The notes under the pieces are model-generated. The model saw only the letters and a list, made by a program, of their open reading frames with translations, was not told the origin of the DNA and did not search any database. Source: Peltaster fructicola (Eukaryota > Ascomycota > Dothideomycetes). Taken from it: a DNA stretch of 64,000 nucleotides. Location of the stretch: positions 4,774,001-4,838,000 of the forward strand of contig CP051139.1 in the NCBI GenBank assembly GCA_001592805.2. The letters are read 5' to 3'. Positions within the stretch are counted from its first letter, which is position 1, and each line of letters opens with the position of its first letter. The position numbers and the translations under genes were made by a program. Shown in pieces: positions 20,069 through 32,798 of this stretch.

Positions 20069-21816
20069 TCACAACTTGCTGGAGCTTGGCGAGGGTCTGC
20101 GTAAAGCGTCACTGATGATGGCCATGCTTTCCAACAGTACTCGTTCTTGTAGTCTCGGTGCAGCGATCTGCAGCGAAAGCGGACTGCCAACGTACACCTT
20201 GCGGTCTGTCTCCGTCCAGAGCTTCTGGTTAACTTCGTCCCATCCATTCAGCGGCTTGTCGTCAATCTCACCGACAAGATCCTGGTCGGTCATCGCGCGT
20301 ACAGGCACGATACCTGTAGGGTAGTCGAGTAAGTTCCAGGCAGCGGTATAATTGACCGTATTCCAGCGGTCGATAGGTGGAACAGGATGCGGTGCAGCAT
20401 GGGAGATGAGAACGTCCAGTTGAGGCGATCTTGATGAAGCTGATCTCCAATAGCCTCCAGTCTGCTGCCAGACTGCCAGAAACTTCGCTTGCAATGCTGT
20501 CCGCTGTGCCTGGAGCTTGAGGATATCATCGACGGGCTTCGCAGCACGGCGTTTCAATCTACCTTGCAGCCATGGTGAAAGCGGTTCGCCTGTCGACTCC
20601 AGATGATCGAACCACGCATTCCCACCATCGATTGACACGATACCGTTGAAAGCCTTGACGCACTGGCGCAGCAGAGGTGTCGCATCGACCTCGACGAGCT
20701 CTACATGCGACTTGAGCTTACCAACAACTTCATCCATCAGACGCTTGATTGGCGGCAGTGGACTGACATGGCCATCAGTCCTGACAACACCAACACGAAG
20801 TGTGCGGCGTGTGTTAGAGATCGAAGAGGTTGAAGGATTCTGCTGCTGCTGCCAAGTCTGAGCAAAGACATCTGGATCAACAAGATTAGGACTATTGTCA
20901 GCGATGATCCGCAGGAACAATGCACAGTCTCGAACACTCCGAGCAATCGGACCTGCCGTAGCTTCTATGCTTATCTTGCTGCTGCCATCTTTCGGGCCCG
21001 ATTGTTGGCCAGCATACGGAATGCCTACGTGGACAGTCAGCATTACGAGAAGTGCATCCTTCGGCTTGCTGACTCACGCCCATGAGACGGCTTGACGCCT
21101 ATCAAGCCGTTGCACATCGCGGGTACACGGATGCTGCCTCCGACATCAGTGCCAATGCCAAGTGGACTACCATGCATCGCCACGAGTGCTCCTTCGCCAC
21201 CCGAGCTGCCACCAGCAGTCAGATATCGGTTGATTGGGTTCAGCGTTCTTCCAAATATGTTGTTGTGACTGTCCAATGATGACAGCGTCTGAGGGATGTT
21301 CGTCTTGCAGTATAGCACAGCCCCAAGCGTTAGCAGCAGATCGACCAAGGCTGAATTCGTCGTTGACGGCTGGAAGCAGAGCGACGCGACGCCAAGACAG
21401 GCATCGTATCCTTCAACCTTGAAACTATCTTTGAGTGATATTGGTAGTCCATGAAGTGGTCCGTATGGTTTGCCATATCTGCGAAGGTGGTCATCCAGCT
21501 GCTTCGCTCTCGCAATGCCTTGCTCGAAGAAGATCTCAGTCAGGCAATTGGTCAGTTGCTGTGCAATGGCCGCTCGCTTGCAAAATGCTCTTGTCACATC
21601 CTCGCTGCTCACATTGCCAGCTGCGAGGCGGTCAAGCAAAGTGGTAGCGTCAGATGTAGTGATGTCGAGTTCGATGTCAGTCAGTATGCCGCAATTGCGT
21701 GGGATGTCGAGTACATTGTCTGTGGGTGCAGACTCCCTCAATAGCCAATCCCTGGGTATGCGAGCTTGCCGCTGCTCCTTTTTACGTGATGCCACGTCCT
21801 TCCAGGTCGATGCCAT
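20069..21816 (-). CDS. Amidase (amidase-signature family, acetamidase-like)
   Basis: Hydrolyses amides to acid plus ammonia. Two exons (21816-21078, 21024-20069), joined across a 53-nt intron with a CTGAC branch, encode 564 residues. The Ser-cisSer-Lys triad is visible: the Lys in LPISLKDSFKVEG, the glycine/serine loop TAGGSSGGEGAL, and the nucleophile region GTDVGGSIRVPA. The splice gives PSHGRIPYAGQQSG, the expected sequence. Length and order match fungal general amidases (about 550 residues, cytosolic, no signal peptide). The start MASTWKDVASRKKEQR is preferred over a longer frame that begins at 21870 in non-family sequence. It is divergent from the Zn2Cys6 regulator across 1.9 kb, a layout that allows, but does not prove, pathway-specific control. 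Confidence 0.93.
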
Positions 21817-23748
21817 GATGCAGTAATAGTCTTGATGAGTCGTTGACCATGGCAGAGCTACTCCGCACAACCTCTGCTCCTACGGGTAGAAGGCTTAAGC
21901 GAAAGGTATCCCATTTGGGACGTGCCGATCTATGGGCGATAGCGTGGGATCTAGCTTTGACCGCCGCACAATGAAGTAGTAAGAAGCATAAAATCTTGTG
22001 TGTCTGACGTCCATTTGGATCAGCATACTTTGTTGCACAGCCTCAGTGAGCAGTGGCGAACACATCCGTCCCTGTCGGTCTGGCTCTGAGAGCGTTGCGG
22101 TGGGAGGTTTCAGTCGCTTCCGGCGGGAGGTGGACATCGCGAATGCCTGGTGCAATGGAACTCAGCGAATGTCCCTCGTTCAAGGCTGTAACCTCTGCCC
22201 AATTAGTTGCAACGTGGTTGACTTAGTCTCATCCACTATCGCGCTGTCCGATATGATCCGCCTCACAACATGACATACTGCTCGTCAAGTATATGCATGG
22301 GAGGCTGCAGGCGGCGTCGACCGTTATGCACGCACGCAAGGGAACAGGATTGGACTATCGATTTTTGGTAGCTGGTCGAATCGGTTCCATCCGACGCCTT
22401 GTCCTTGCTGGCTGCAATGTTGTCTAGAACGATTCGTTCATCTAGCGCGGACCTCTGCTCTGGTTGTTATGGTGGTAGTGGTCATGGTTCGGTAGAGGGC
22501 TAAGGGTAGCTGTGAACTAGGAAGGCAGGGCTGTGGTCGAAGGGTGTTGCCTTAGAAGGACCGAGTTGAGAGCGCGATGATGGCGGTGCTTTCGCTGATC
22601 GCAGATATGTCGAGTGACATCGTGCTCGTTGCGGCATTGAGGTGTGTACCATCGTCATATCGACTCATCGACGGTTGATAGGTGCCGTTGCGGCGAAGGC
22701 AGTTGGAAGAGAGAGACGCTGGATGCATAGCGCAATTCAGCAGCTATGCGACTTCCTAAAAATAAACACGCACTTTTCAAGCTCGGGCTGCAGTCCACTA
22801 TCGTCACTCCAGACTAGTTTTCCGCCTACACCTCTTTCGACGTTGCAGCAAGTCTCTTAACCCTTCCACTATTCTTTGATCGTCGGCACGACGCATGCCA
22901 TTATTAGATCCTGGTGCAGCTTCCTGGTCACGAGGGAGCGCGGACACTACGACTTCGTCACACGCGCGAACCAGCCTATTGGTCGACGCACGATACGGAC
23001 ATACAGCAGATCGCTTGCATGGCGTCAAGCAGCAGGCCTGGTCGCAAGCGACCACTCAAGGACCCTTCGTCATAGAGACCACAGCATGAGTTCCGCCTGC
23101 GAAAGATCTGCACGGCACTGGTCAGGCTTCTACGTTACTTTGCAGAAACCTTACAGTCCGCCCACATCGGGCCCTGGAAGACGACAGCCACTTTCAGACC
23201 AGAGACACCACTGCTGGTACAGCCAGTGCCGGCGGCGATCTCAAGCGTCGGCCATAGTGTGAGTATGTGTGAGCGTGTGTGTGTGCGTGCGGCATACACC
23301 TGCTCCATATCCCGACGCTCTTCTGGATCTGTCAGAGAAGAATCAGAATAGCTCATCCAGATGCTTTGACCATACCCTGCACGTTCATCTCGTATTCCAC
23401 TGGAACCACTACTACTCTTCCTGCCAGCTGCCTATATTATTTAACACTGTTATAGACAATGATGCCCTCGTGAGCAATTCCCACCCACCATCCATTTCCA
23501 TAGTCCTTCGTTTTCACAACAAGACCCTCACAGTCGCTACAACCTCGTCCCTTGGCAACCATTCAAACAGCTGCCTCAGGTCTCTCACTCTCGTTCTCAG
23601 CATCTACAACACACATCATTCGCTAGTGCTCTCGTCAAGCTCACCCGCTATACAGAAAGCATCACCTGGGCGTGTGGGTCAGCGATTTGTCTGGAAGTCA
23701 TTCGCTTTGCATAACGAATCTCTCTTGATACCAGTACTTATAACCACC
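21817..23748. other. Long divergent intergenic region
   Basis: About 1.9 kb between the amidase (minus) and Zn2Cys6 gene (plus). No coding sequence recognised. A TG-rich patch lies at about 23259-23292, and 23390-23700 is C/T-rich leader-like sequence. The frame in front of the regulator is open from 23269 but is judged 5' UTR. Confidence 0.45.
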
Positions 23749-25505
23749 ATGACTGGAGCTGGGCCTTCTCGAAGAAGCCACACGAAGAGCAGGACAGGTT
23801 GCAAGACCTGTAAGCGCCGGCACATCAGATGTGATGAGCTCTTCCCGCAATGGTAGGCGTCCACGCAGGACATTCGCAAGCTACGGCTAACTCTCGACAG
23901 TCGGAACTGTACCAAGCATCAAGTTCGTTGCGACTATATGGACACGGCAGACGCAGAAACCTCGAGCCAGAGAAGCAGCAGCATTGACGAGCGTTCGATC
24001 ACCCTCTCTCCTTCGATAGAGGATGAGATTGATGCATGGAAACAGTCTGGCGTCTTCCCATTCCCTAATCTACACGTCTATCCTCCTCCGCAAGTGCACG
24101 ACCTTTCCAAGGATGACCTTCGACTCATCTACCACATCTGCTCAGTTTGCAGCGATCTAGCAATGTCGGAGACCTCAAATCTGGCCGGCTGGACAGAGAA
24201 GATCCCGAAGTGAGTAGACCAGAGCATGAGACATGTGTTCGAACTGACAAGATAGGTTTCTGAGCATAGCATCGTCATTCCGTTTCGTCATGCATGCAAT
24301 CTTGTCATTCGCTGCCAACCACCTGGCTTGGGTCCAGACTTCAACAGATCTGCGCAGTCTACAGGTTCAGCACGGGAGCATCGCTCTTCGAGGTCTGCAC
24401 GATGCAATCGGCAACTTCTCGCCCGCCAATGCAGATGCCATCCTCTCAGCTTCCATGTTGATGTGCTGGCAGGCCACCGATTGGTGTGTATGCCGAGTGT
24501 ACTCTTGAACCTGGCTAACTCCCCCTGGTAGGCTCAGCTGGTCATCTCTGCTGTCCGGCATGCAATCAGTGAGTTCACAGCACTCTGATTTACTTCTCCG
24601 CTAAACGTCGACAGGTCATGACTGCCATGCCACCGCAGAACCGCGATCGCTTCCTCGCAGATGTCTTTCCGCGTGAGACTACTGAAAGCCATCGTTCAGT
24701 GCCAATCCATGGAGCCACTTTGCAGGAACGTGCACACATCCTGCAGGATCTTGTCAATGCATTGGAGCTGCTGCAGGTCGCTCTACTTGGCCACGATCTG
24801 GAGTCACACTGGATTGACCAGTTGCTGCAATACGTCCATCGACTACAGACAGTGCCGCCTGCAAGCACACCCGAGCAGCAATTCCAGCATGCTTATATGC
24901 TCCGCAAATGGGCCTTCTGGGTGCCGATTTCTCTCTTGCGTCGACAATCCAGCAGAGGCCCGGCAGTGCTAGTCCTGGCTCATCTCTATGCCGCAATGAC
25001 TGCACTGCAGCCACTGTTCCCGGATTTGCACCCCAACTTCTACTCAGATTCTGCACCAACAATCACAAGAGTTGTTCTTCCTCCACTGCAAGCTATCATA
25101 CAAGCAACGGATGCAATGCAGGCATCTCAGGGTGGTGCATCTGCGGCAGAGATCACGTCTCTGATGCAGTATGTCAAGAGGATTGTTGGGGAATACCAAA
25201 GCCAGCACTCTCCAAACATATATGTTCACCCGTTCGCGGCGCCTATTCCTATGCAGGCCGGCGACATAAGCCCGGCATTCGTGCCAGCGCTCCAGAACCC
25301 ACCGACTGTGCCAAGCTCAACTTATCTGGACGTCCCTTACGAACCTGCCGGCTTCACACACGTGACAGACAATTGGGGGGTTGTTCCATCACCTGGCTTT
25401 CCTCCTCTTCGCCAGGACAGTTTCGGGTCATACGACAGTGCCGAAGAACTATATCCTGTCGATCACATCGGGTTCGTACCATCCATCCCAGTCATCTGGA
25501 CTTGA
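23749..25505 (+). CDS. Zn2Cys6 fungal transcription factor
   Basis: Five exons (23749-23852, 23901-24209, 24256-24483, 24532-24568, 24615-25505), four introns of 46-48 nt, 522 residues. Splicing at the first intron completes the binuclear cluster: CKTCKRRHIRCDELFPQC then RNCTKHQVRC, spacing C-x2-C-x6-C-x6-C-x2-C-x6-C. A basic N-terminus (RRSHTKSRTG) precedes it. A short linker leads to a helical C-terminal region of the kind found in Upc2/sterol-regulator-like and related factors (SKDDLRLIYHICSV..., ILSFAANHLAW, ASMLMCWQATDWLSWSSLL). The 37-nt fourth exon is required to keep that last motif. Targets are unknown; the divergent amidase is a candidate. The last ~100 residues are Pro/Ser-rich, likely an activation region. 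Confidence 0.9.
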
Positions 25506-26980
25506 GTCGCTAAGAGCTGTCACCAGGACTTCAAGAGCTTATCCACAACATCGGCCTTCTCAGTAGAACCGACGAGAGGCAATGAGCATTACCAACGGAC
25601 AAGACTGAGTAGCTGCAATGGAAAGGGCATGGAGAAGAGTTCCGATTCAGCGAGGCGTTCAAGAGGATGGGTGGACACATGGAAAGCATTACTTACGACT
25701 TCACGACATTATGCCGCACGAGCAAGACGTCTTCAGGCCGTTAATGGTACCAGGCACGAGACACTTGTATAGCCGGTCAGGTAATAACTAATATTATGAA
25801 CATATGATCCGACGACAAACTAAGGAGTGCCATTGGTGTCTGCAATAGTTGCAGAGCTGAGTGCAGCTGGCACTGCATACCGATAAGTGGCTACTGAGGA
25901 TATCATGCATGCCACGCACTCTTATGATGTTCTGGTAGAGCCTCGATGCTTGCAAGAACATTTGAGGACAACCCGCGAGTCAGTTGACCACTGGCCAGCG
26001 CATATTCATGCCGTCCGTCTTCTTTACCCTCTCAACAACAACAAGACCTTACTGCACACCACGCGTCCTACCCGCCAGCGTCTATCGTTACGTTCTCGCC
26101 ACCTGTGTCGACAGCCATTACGTTCCCGATCCCGCTCTCGCTCTCGCCAACCTGTCTCGTACTGAACGTGTCACAATGATGGCTCGGTATCGGTCGTGAG
26201 CTCGAGATAATCGCAGCCAGAACACTCATCGCCTCCAACATACGAGCGAGCCTACGCTCGGATGTTCGAGGAGCCTTCAACAGCGTTTGAGTCTACCATC
26301 ACAATGTCTGCTTGAAAGATCAAGCTATGCACAAGAACCTCGCAAACACTGTACAGCACACTTTCACAGAAGCGAGAGACATATGAATCTCGGCTACTTC
26401 ATGGAGTGATCGCGCATGTCAACAATGCTGCGCTACACGTATTTGATCTACACAAGCAGGACTGATGTATGACTACGACTGCCAAGCCGCCCTGAGAGTG
26501 GTGTTGGGCAGCCGACCTCTGTCTTGCTATCGTCGTTACATCTGTCGACTTCCAGCAACGTCAAGACGAGTACGCAGTACTAGCCACAGATATAGCATCC
26601 TCATCAGGCTGATATTAGCAGATCCTCTCGTCGTCGATCTACCATCAATGCTTTCAATCTCGATGACATGCATCACCACGCTGCAGACAATACTCAAGTA
26701 TGATTGGAGGAGACTAATGAACCGTGGTGGCTGGGACGGGAGGTCGATCCCTGATGCGAGGCGCCATCCCTACTAAACTTCGATCTAGTGATACAGCTGA
26801 TGCAGCTGGACGATACTAGAGCTATTGTTGTCGCGGACCATCCTGTGATTGACGCGATCATAAAGATCGACCTGCTACGCTTCATGCTTCACTCACTTCC
26901 TCGCCTCTGGTCCTATTATCCACTGGGAGAAAACTGACAACACACACGTTGTTTTGGCGGATACTGAAGACTCAGCGACA
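25506..26980. other. Intergenic, no gene recognised
   Basis: About 1.5 kb with only short, composition-driven frames on both strands. No repeat, RNA gene or transposon end is visible. The last 100 bases are the leader of the DUF2235 gene. Confidence 0.45.
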
Positions 26981-28793
26981 ATGGCGCAAGCAACGGCCGA
27001 CGCGAATGTGGGTCCATCTGCAGACAGTCTTCCTGTATCCGCAAATGTCAAAGTACCTAAGAAGCTGATTGTCTGCTGTGACGGAACGTGGTGCGTCCGG
27101 CAATGGATATAGCTCAAGTCGGATCTGATCGATAGCCAGGCAAGATTCAGACAACACTCCACAACGACCGACCAACATCACAAGAATATGTCGAGCAATC
27201 TCAGGCACAGATGATTCTCATCACCAGCAAATCGTATACTACCAAGCTGGTATTGGTACAGGAATAGGTCTGACTAACCACATCATCAATGGAGCGACTG
27301 GTCGCGGACTCGCAGAACATATCCGAGAGGCATACGTCTTCCTGGCGAGTAATTATGCTGAGCACGACGATCTCGTCTTAAGGGACTCAATCTTTCTCGG
27401 GGGCTACTCGCGAGGAGCCTACACAGCTCGAAGTATCGGTGGCCTCCTTGGAGCTGTTGGTCTCCTCAAGAAGACCGCCATGCAATACTTCTACGACATC
27501 TTCCTCGATTGGGAGCATGCTGGCGAGAAACACTACAAGCCCAGGTTCTTCAATGCTTACTTCTCTGATGAGGCAGAGCGTAAGAAGTACAAGCCGAACG
27601 ATGCGCTGGCGCACGTCGAAGGCGCCGAGAACATCGACAAGTACATGGACGAGTATCGCAGGCAACTTGTACTCCTCGGTCTGTCTCAGGAAGTCAAGAT
27701 CAAGAGCATCGGTGTGTTTGAAACTGTCGGCGCTCTCGGCATCCCAGTCAATCCCGTCTTACAACGCATCTTACCTTTCCTGCCATCTTTCTTTCGAGAA
27801 TACTCCTGGTTTGACACTCGACTGGGCAGTCATGTGGAAAGTGGCTTCCAGGCACTTGCGCTGGACGAAAAGCGCGCTCCCTTTCACCCAGCAGTATGGG
27901 AGAAGCCCGATATGGATAACTCAGTCATCCTGGAGCAGGTGTGGTTTCCAGGATCGCACGCCAATGTTGGCGGTGGCGGCCACGCTGGGACAGGTATATC
28001 AGATCTGACCATCTGCTGGATGATGGACCATCTTGCTGGACATACTCTCCCTCCTGAGAAAGAGTTCAACTCCCTGGATTGGATTAAATTCGATGATGCT
28101 TACATCGAGAAGTTCTACAGTCAGCGAGTGGAAGCATACAACAAGATGGTGGCAGATGGCAAGGCTACCAGTCCCTTCAGAGGTTGGTCGCTCGGACTAA
28201 TCTACAACTCATTCCAGTTTCCTCAGAATCTCATCGGCAAGCGAGTTCGAACACCAGGGCAGTATCACTTCACGTCATACATCACCGGCCGAGAAGATCC
28301 CAATAAGCCACTGCGCAACACCAATGAATTCGTTCATGCATCTGTGCGAGCTAGGATACACCTTGGTGGCAGAGCGCCCGAGCCAGACTGGAACACTGCG
28401 TTCCCATGGGGCTTCAATATCTTGCCACGGATATCACAAGCCTACTACTGGATTACTGGAGCCCTGGGAGGCAGGTTCTGGCCGAAGTACAATCCTCAAG
28501 CACGGGGTCAGCCGCTCCAGAACTGGCGGCTGTTGGATGAGCATGTAGATCACAAGCAGACTCAAGCCGATGCTAGCACTGTGGACGACACTGGCAGGAT
28601 CTACTGGCAATACATCGGCAAGAAGAAGAACCCTGAGCATAGAGAGCTTCCTGAAGCTCGACTTGGTAAGTATGAGCTATTGCTACTCAGCAAAGACAAG
28701 AATTGGGACGCCATCGTTGTAGACGATGATGGCTGGGTAAAGAAGATATGGAAGAGGGCATTGCATGATCTCCGTCGTGCAAGCACGGCTTGA
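26981..28793 (+). CDS. DUF2235 alpha/beta-hydrolase (T6SS Tle1-like fold)
   Basis: Two exons (26981-27090, 27140-28793) with a 49-nt intron encode 587 residues. The join restores LIVCCDGTWQDSDNTPQRPTN, the DUF2235 opening; then YYQAGIGTGIG, the nucleophile elbow GGYSRGAYTARS (G-x-S-x-G) and VWFPGSHANVGGG with a conserved His. The family shares a fold with bacterial type VI phospholipase effectors of the Tle1 group; in fungi these are intracellular uncharacterised hydrolases, and no signal peptide is seen here. Lipase activity is inferred only. The protein is longer than the domain: a C-terminal 180 residues with Trp- and Tyr-rich stretches follow. It is convergent with sphingolipid 2-hydroxylase. 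Confidence 0.9.
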
Positions 28794-28896
28794 TTAGATT
28801 ATTTGCATTCGACCAGCATAATCTCACTGTACAAACTCTAGTAATGCGCCAATCCCCATACGACTCGTGCTCAACCTCTAAATGTCATATCTATGC

Positions 28897-30169
28897 TCAG
28901 ATCGTCTTCAGAACCTTTGGTGCAGGTGGTGGTGGCAGCTCTGTGCCGAAGATGCGGTCCCAGAACCTGCTAGTCACGCCGAAGCCGTTCTCATAATCTG
29001 CGAAATGGTGCTGCAGGTGGTACTTCTTCAGGTCGCGGTGAGTATGCGGGAAGGCTGTGCAAAGGTTAGCAATGTCTGTGGAAGATGCAATGAACTCACT
29101 TCTTGTGGTGCAGGAAGTAATGCGTGCAGTCGTAGCAAATGTAACCAAAGATACCTCCTGAGAAGACAGCCACTGCAATGTACCAGTCCCACCAGAAAAG
29201 TGCGTGTGCAAGCTTCCAGAACGGTGTTGCCAGAACAATGAATAGCGTTGGAGGCATGACAAGTCGAAGTCGGTCCATTGGCAGGTAATGGTGAATTCCG
29301 TGAAGGAGGAAGTGCAGCGTAATGCCGACTCTGTTGTCTGGAAGATAGGAGTCCAAATGGAATAGGCACCGATGGAGGACGTACTCTACCAATGTCCAGA
29401 AGAAAAGACCGAATGACCAGTATCCTGCCAGCTCTTTTACTGTCATATGCTGAGCCGCGAGGATTGTGCCATATGCGACGCATGGACCCCATACTGTTGG
29501 AATCACCCACCATGGGGTCTTTGACAGTGGCTCAAGGAAGTTTCCAAACAGCGGTGCACTTTCGCCTCCCTTGTAGTGTCGTGGCCTGTGTACTTGCTCG
29601 AGGTAGAAGTCCTTGCTGAACCCTCCGGTCCATACCTGATAGAGCAAAGGCTTGTTGAGATCGAGAAACTTGTGCTGCTTGTAGTCGTTCGAGAAGTCTG
29701 TCTCAACACTCAGATCATCCTCCGAGGACATGCCAGTGCTAGCATATACTGCCTTTCCTGCTCCAGGACCAGAAGTGTGTACATTCTCCCGAGCTCGTAC
29801 TTCACCAGCCGCCCCTTGTCTCTCCAAATCTTTCATACCCTTCTGCGTCGGCTCCATAGGTAGGACTGCGAAAGGATCGTTGCCTTCTGTGACTGCATTG
29901 ATGATTTTCTCGTTCGCGACGAAGCCTACTAGGCAGTCGTCCAGGATTTCGTATGCTGATTCGCTGTGTGTGTGGGATGCTTCGTCTTCCATGATGTCTT
30001 TTACATCTTTGCCGCCGTATTCGAGGACAAGATCGCCTCCTCCTGGGTGGTCGTCAATGAAGGACGTGACATCGTAGACCTTGCTGCCTATCGTGACATA
30101 GCAAGAGTCCTTCGTATTGTGCGCAGCGACATCTGCCGTTGGGAAGGTTGGCAGCATTCGCGATGGCAT
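28897..30169 (-). CDS. SCS7: Sphingolipid (ceramide) 2-hydroxylase, Scs7/FA2H, with apparent one-base frame break
   Basis: Adds the 2-hydroxyl to the very-long-chain fatty acid of ceramides in the ER. Exon 1 (30169-29100, 356 codons) has an N-terminal cytochrome b5 domain with HPGGGD, then four membrane helices and the di-iron histidine motifs HRCLFH, HFLLHGIHH and HYFLHH. A 45-nt intron (29099-29055, CTAAC branch) leads to exon 2 at 29054, reading NLPAY... in the spliced phase. From there the family sequence (RDLKKYHLQHHFADYENGFG, ending in KTI at 28897) continues one frame over: the stretch 29031-29044 has one base more than expected. In the spliced phase translation stops early and loses the last histidine box. 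This may be a sequencing error or real inactivation; all other parts look intact. Confidence 0.85.
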
Positions 30170-30993
30170 CTTGTTGGAGCGATGATTGATGGGAGGCGAA
30201 GAGGTATGAGAGTAAAGAGATAGGGATGTAAATTGCTCAGGGTCAAAAAGGATGATCGCGGGTATGACGATCACAAGCTTTTCAACCTAGCTGCCTGTAG
30301 GGCTGAGCATTGTTTGTTCAATCACTCACTCTGCGCGTTCTTTGTGCGAGATAGCGCGTGTGAAGACGTGTGAATTGTACTGAGGTTGTTGATCGAACGG
30401 GTGAGGTCAACAGTCTGTGCTCAACATCGCGATTGCCTTCTGCAAACATCATGGCCGTTCGGCAGCACTTACAACCAACACCATCACAGCAGACGCGAAT
30501 GCTGGACAAGATTTGACAGTCGACGCCTCACCGCATCTATCTTCGAGGTCTAGCTAGGCATTCGATCGTGTCGTCGTTCCTCCTCAACGGTGGTGGCAGT
30601 CGTCCAGCTCGACTTGTTCGTCCAGTTTGTTGACCTTGTCCACATTTGCGCTCACGACTTTGAAAGATTCATACGCTTTTCCAGCACTGATAACGATAGC
30701 TTTCTACACTATACTATCTACGGTCTGCAATGGTCAGAAGAACACATCGATACGCACGCCCTACGAGCGACATCTGCACATCCCCACACCGAGAGCCGAA
30801 GAACCGTTACATCTGAAGATCTTCATGCACCATATGGCGTTTCGCTCATATACCTCCGGCGATCCACTTAAGATCGACAACGTTACAAATCGATCTCCTT
30901 CCCAAGTACTTGAGGTTCTTCAGTCACATCTCAACAACCACATTGGCTACCTGGCGACCCTCCTGTTGACGTCTCCAGCTGATGACATCAGCC
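30170..30993. promoter_or_regulatory. Divergent promoter region, SCS7 and MFS transporter
   Basis: Region of 824 bp between the start of SCS7 (minus) and of an MFS transporter (plus). No coding sequence recognised and no binding site could be assigned with confidence. Confidence 0.4.
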
Positions 30994-32798
30994 ATGGCTT
31001 CTTCGAATCACGACAAAGAGAAGAGTCATCACAATGCTGCTACCAATACAGACACAGTGTCTCTAGAAGAAGATTGGACACCAACACTGGTCGACATCGA
31101 GAAAGCCGAGCACGATGAGAAGAACAAAGCTGGCACCGCATCATCACAATGCTCGAGCGATGGCGAACGTCCTGAGCACAACGTCATCTCGTGGTCAATC
31201 AATGATCCAGGAAATCCGCACAACTGGTCGGCAACCAGGAAGGTCTTCGTTGTCATCGCCGGCATAGTGTTGGTCTTCAACAGTACGTTCGGGAGCTCCA
31301 TCGCCGCTGGTGCATCACAGCAAACGGCAGACTACTTCAATGTGACCAATACTGTCCAGCTCGTCCTTCCAACATCGCTCTTCCTGGTCGGATATGTACT
31401 AGGACCTCTGCTTACGGCACCGATGTCAGAGTCATACGGACGCAAGCCGATCCTGTTCGTTACCTTTCTCATCTATACAGCGTTCTCGTTAGGCTGTGCT
31501 TTGGCGCCGACTTGGGCTGGCCTGGTCGTAATGCGTCTGCTCTGCGGCATGGGCGCAGGCACTCCGATATCTGTAAGTTATTGCCACTGTGCTACGATTC
31601 GATCTAATCGTAGTAGGTCGTTGGAGGAGTTTACGCCGACATATACAAGACTCCTCAAGCTAGAGGCACAGCCATCATGATCTTCATGACGATGACCATT
31701 CTAGGACCCCTTGTTGGACCCCCAGCATCTGGCTATCTCGCAGTCGTGTCATGGCGCTGGGCGTACTGGCTGCAATTGATCATTGCTGGAGTTTCCTGGC
31801 CAATCTTCATCTTCATGCCAGAAACCTATGGCCCGGTGCTGTTGAAACGAAAGGCTGCGGAACAACGCCAAGAGACTGGTGATGTCTCCATCGTTGCACC
31901 GATTGAGCTGGAGAACAAGAGCATGCAGGAGTTGATCACTGTCATTCTCGCTCGTCCGTTCCGAATGTTCTTATTCGAAGCAATTGTGCTTTCGAGTTGT
32001 CTATACATGGCAATGGTCTATGCCGTCTTCTACAGTACGTATCCCTACTTGCACTTTTGCACCGTAGCTAATCCTTTAGTGTTTCTTCAAGCATACCCTC
32101 TTATCTTCGAAGGCGTTTATGGGTTCAGCCCTGGAGAAGAAGGCTTGACCTTCCTAGCTATATTCGTGGGATCAGTCATGGCTTCTGGAGTATACTTCTG
32201 GTGGGACCACTACTACGAGAAGAAGAGGGCTCAGAACCCAGCTCCCAAATGGACGGCTCAGGAGGAGTACCACCGAGTGCCGATCGCTTGCATTGCAGGT
32301 CCAGTGAGTAGCTCGAACCGCCAACGTCGTTGTGCTAATAATCATAGCTCTTCGCGGCAAGCATCTTTTGGCTCGGCTGGGCGGCACGACCAGATGTGCA
32401 CTGGATTGTCCCTACCCTAGCTGGCATACCATTTGGCTTGGCCTACGTCCTCATTTTCATGGGACTGAGTAAGTGAACTCTATGGTCTAGACCGTCATTC
32501 GCTTACCACCACAGTCAATTACATTGTAGACGCATACGAGGCGTTCTCGGCCAGTGCTCTCGCAGCATCGTCATGCTCGAGGAGTCTATTCGGCGTCATT
32601 CTGCCCTTCGCAGTCCCGTCCATGTTCTCACACCTGGGCATAGCATGGGCCTGCTCCGTGCTAGGATTCATCAGCCTGGCACTAGGAGTAATTCCTTTCG
32701 TCTTCATACGTTTCGGTGAGAAGCTTCGAGCCAATAGCGAGTTTTGCCAGGAGTTGAGAAGACTAAAAGAGAAGGAAATGGCAAGGAATGGACCTTGA
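30994..32798 (+). CDS. MFS transporter, DHA1-like
   Basis: Five exons (30994-31572, 31617-32034, 32080-32303, 32348-32468, 32515-32798), introns of 44-46 nt, 541 residues. The cytosolic N-terminus (~75 residues) ends in SWSINDPGNPHNWSATRK, the usual lead-in of fungal drug/H+ antiporters. Helix 2-3 carries the MFS signature APMSESYGRKP, and loop motifs PPASGYLAVVSWRWAYW and MPETYGPVLLKRKA follow. About 12 helices can be counted across the exons. All four joins are in phase and restore family sequence (for example TPISVVGGVYADIYK and MGLINYIVDAYEAFSASALA). The substrate is unknown; the family includes exporters of toxins, polyamines and drugs. The start at 30994 (GCCATGGCT) is favoured over the ATG 12 nt upstream. 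Confidence 0.9.

Noticed and set aside
23269-23748. Open in-frame extension upstream of the Zn2Cys6 regulator
   Set aside because: Contains a TG run and C/T-rich leader-like sequence; regulator sequence with a proper basic N-terminus starts at 23749.
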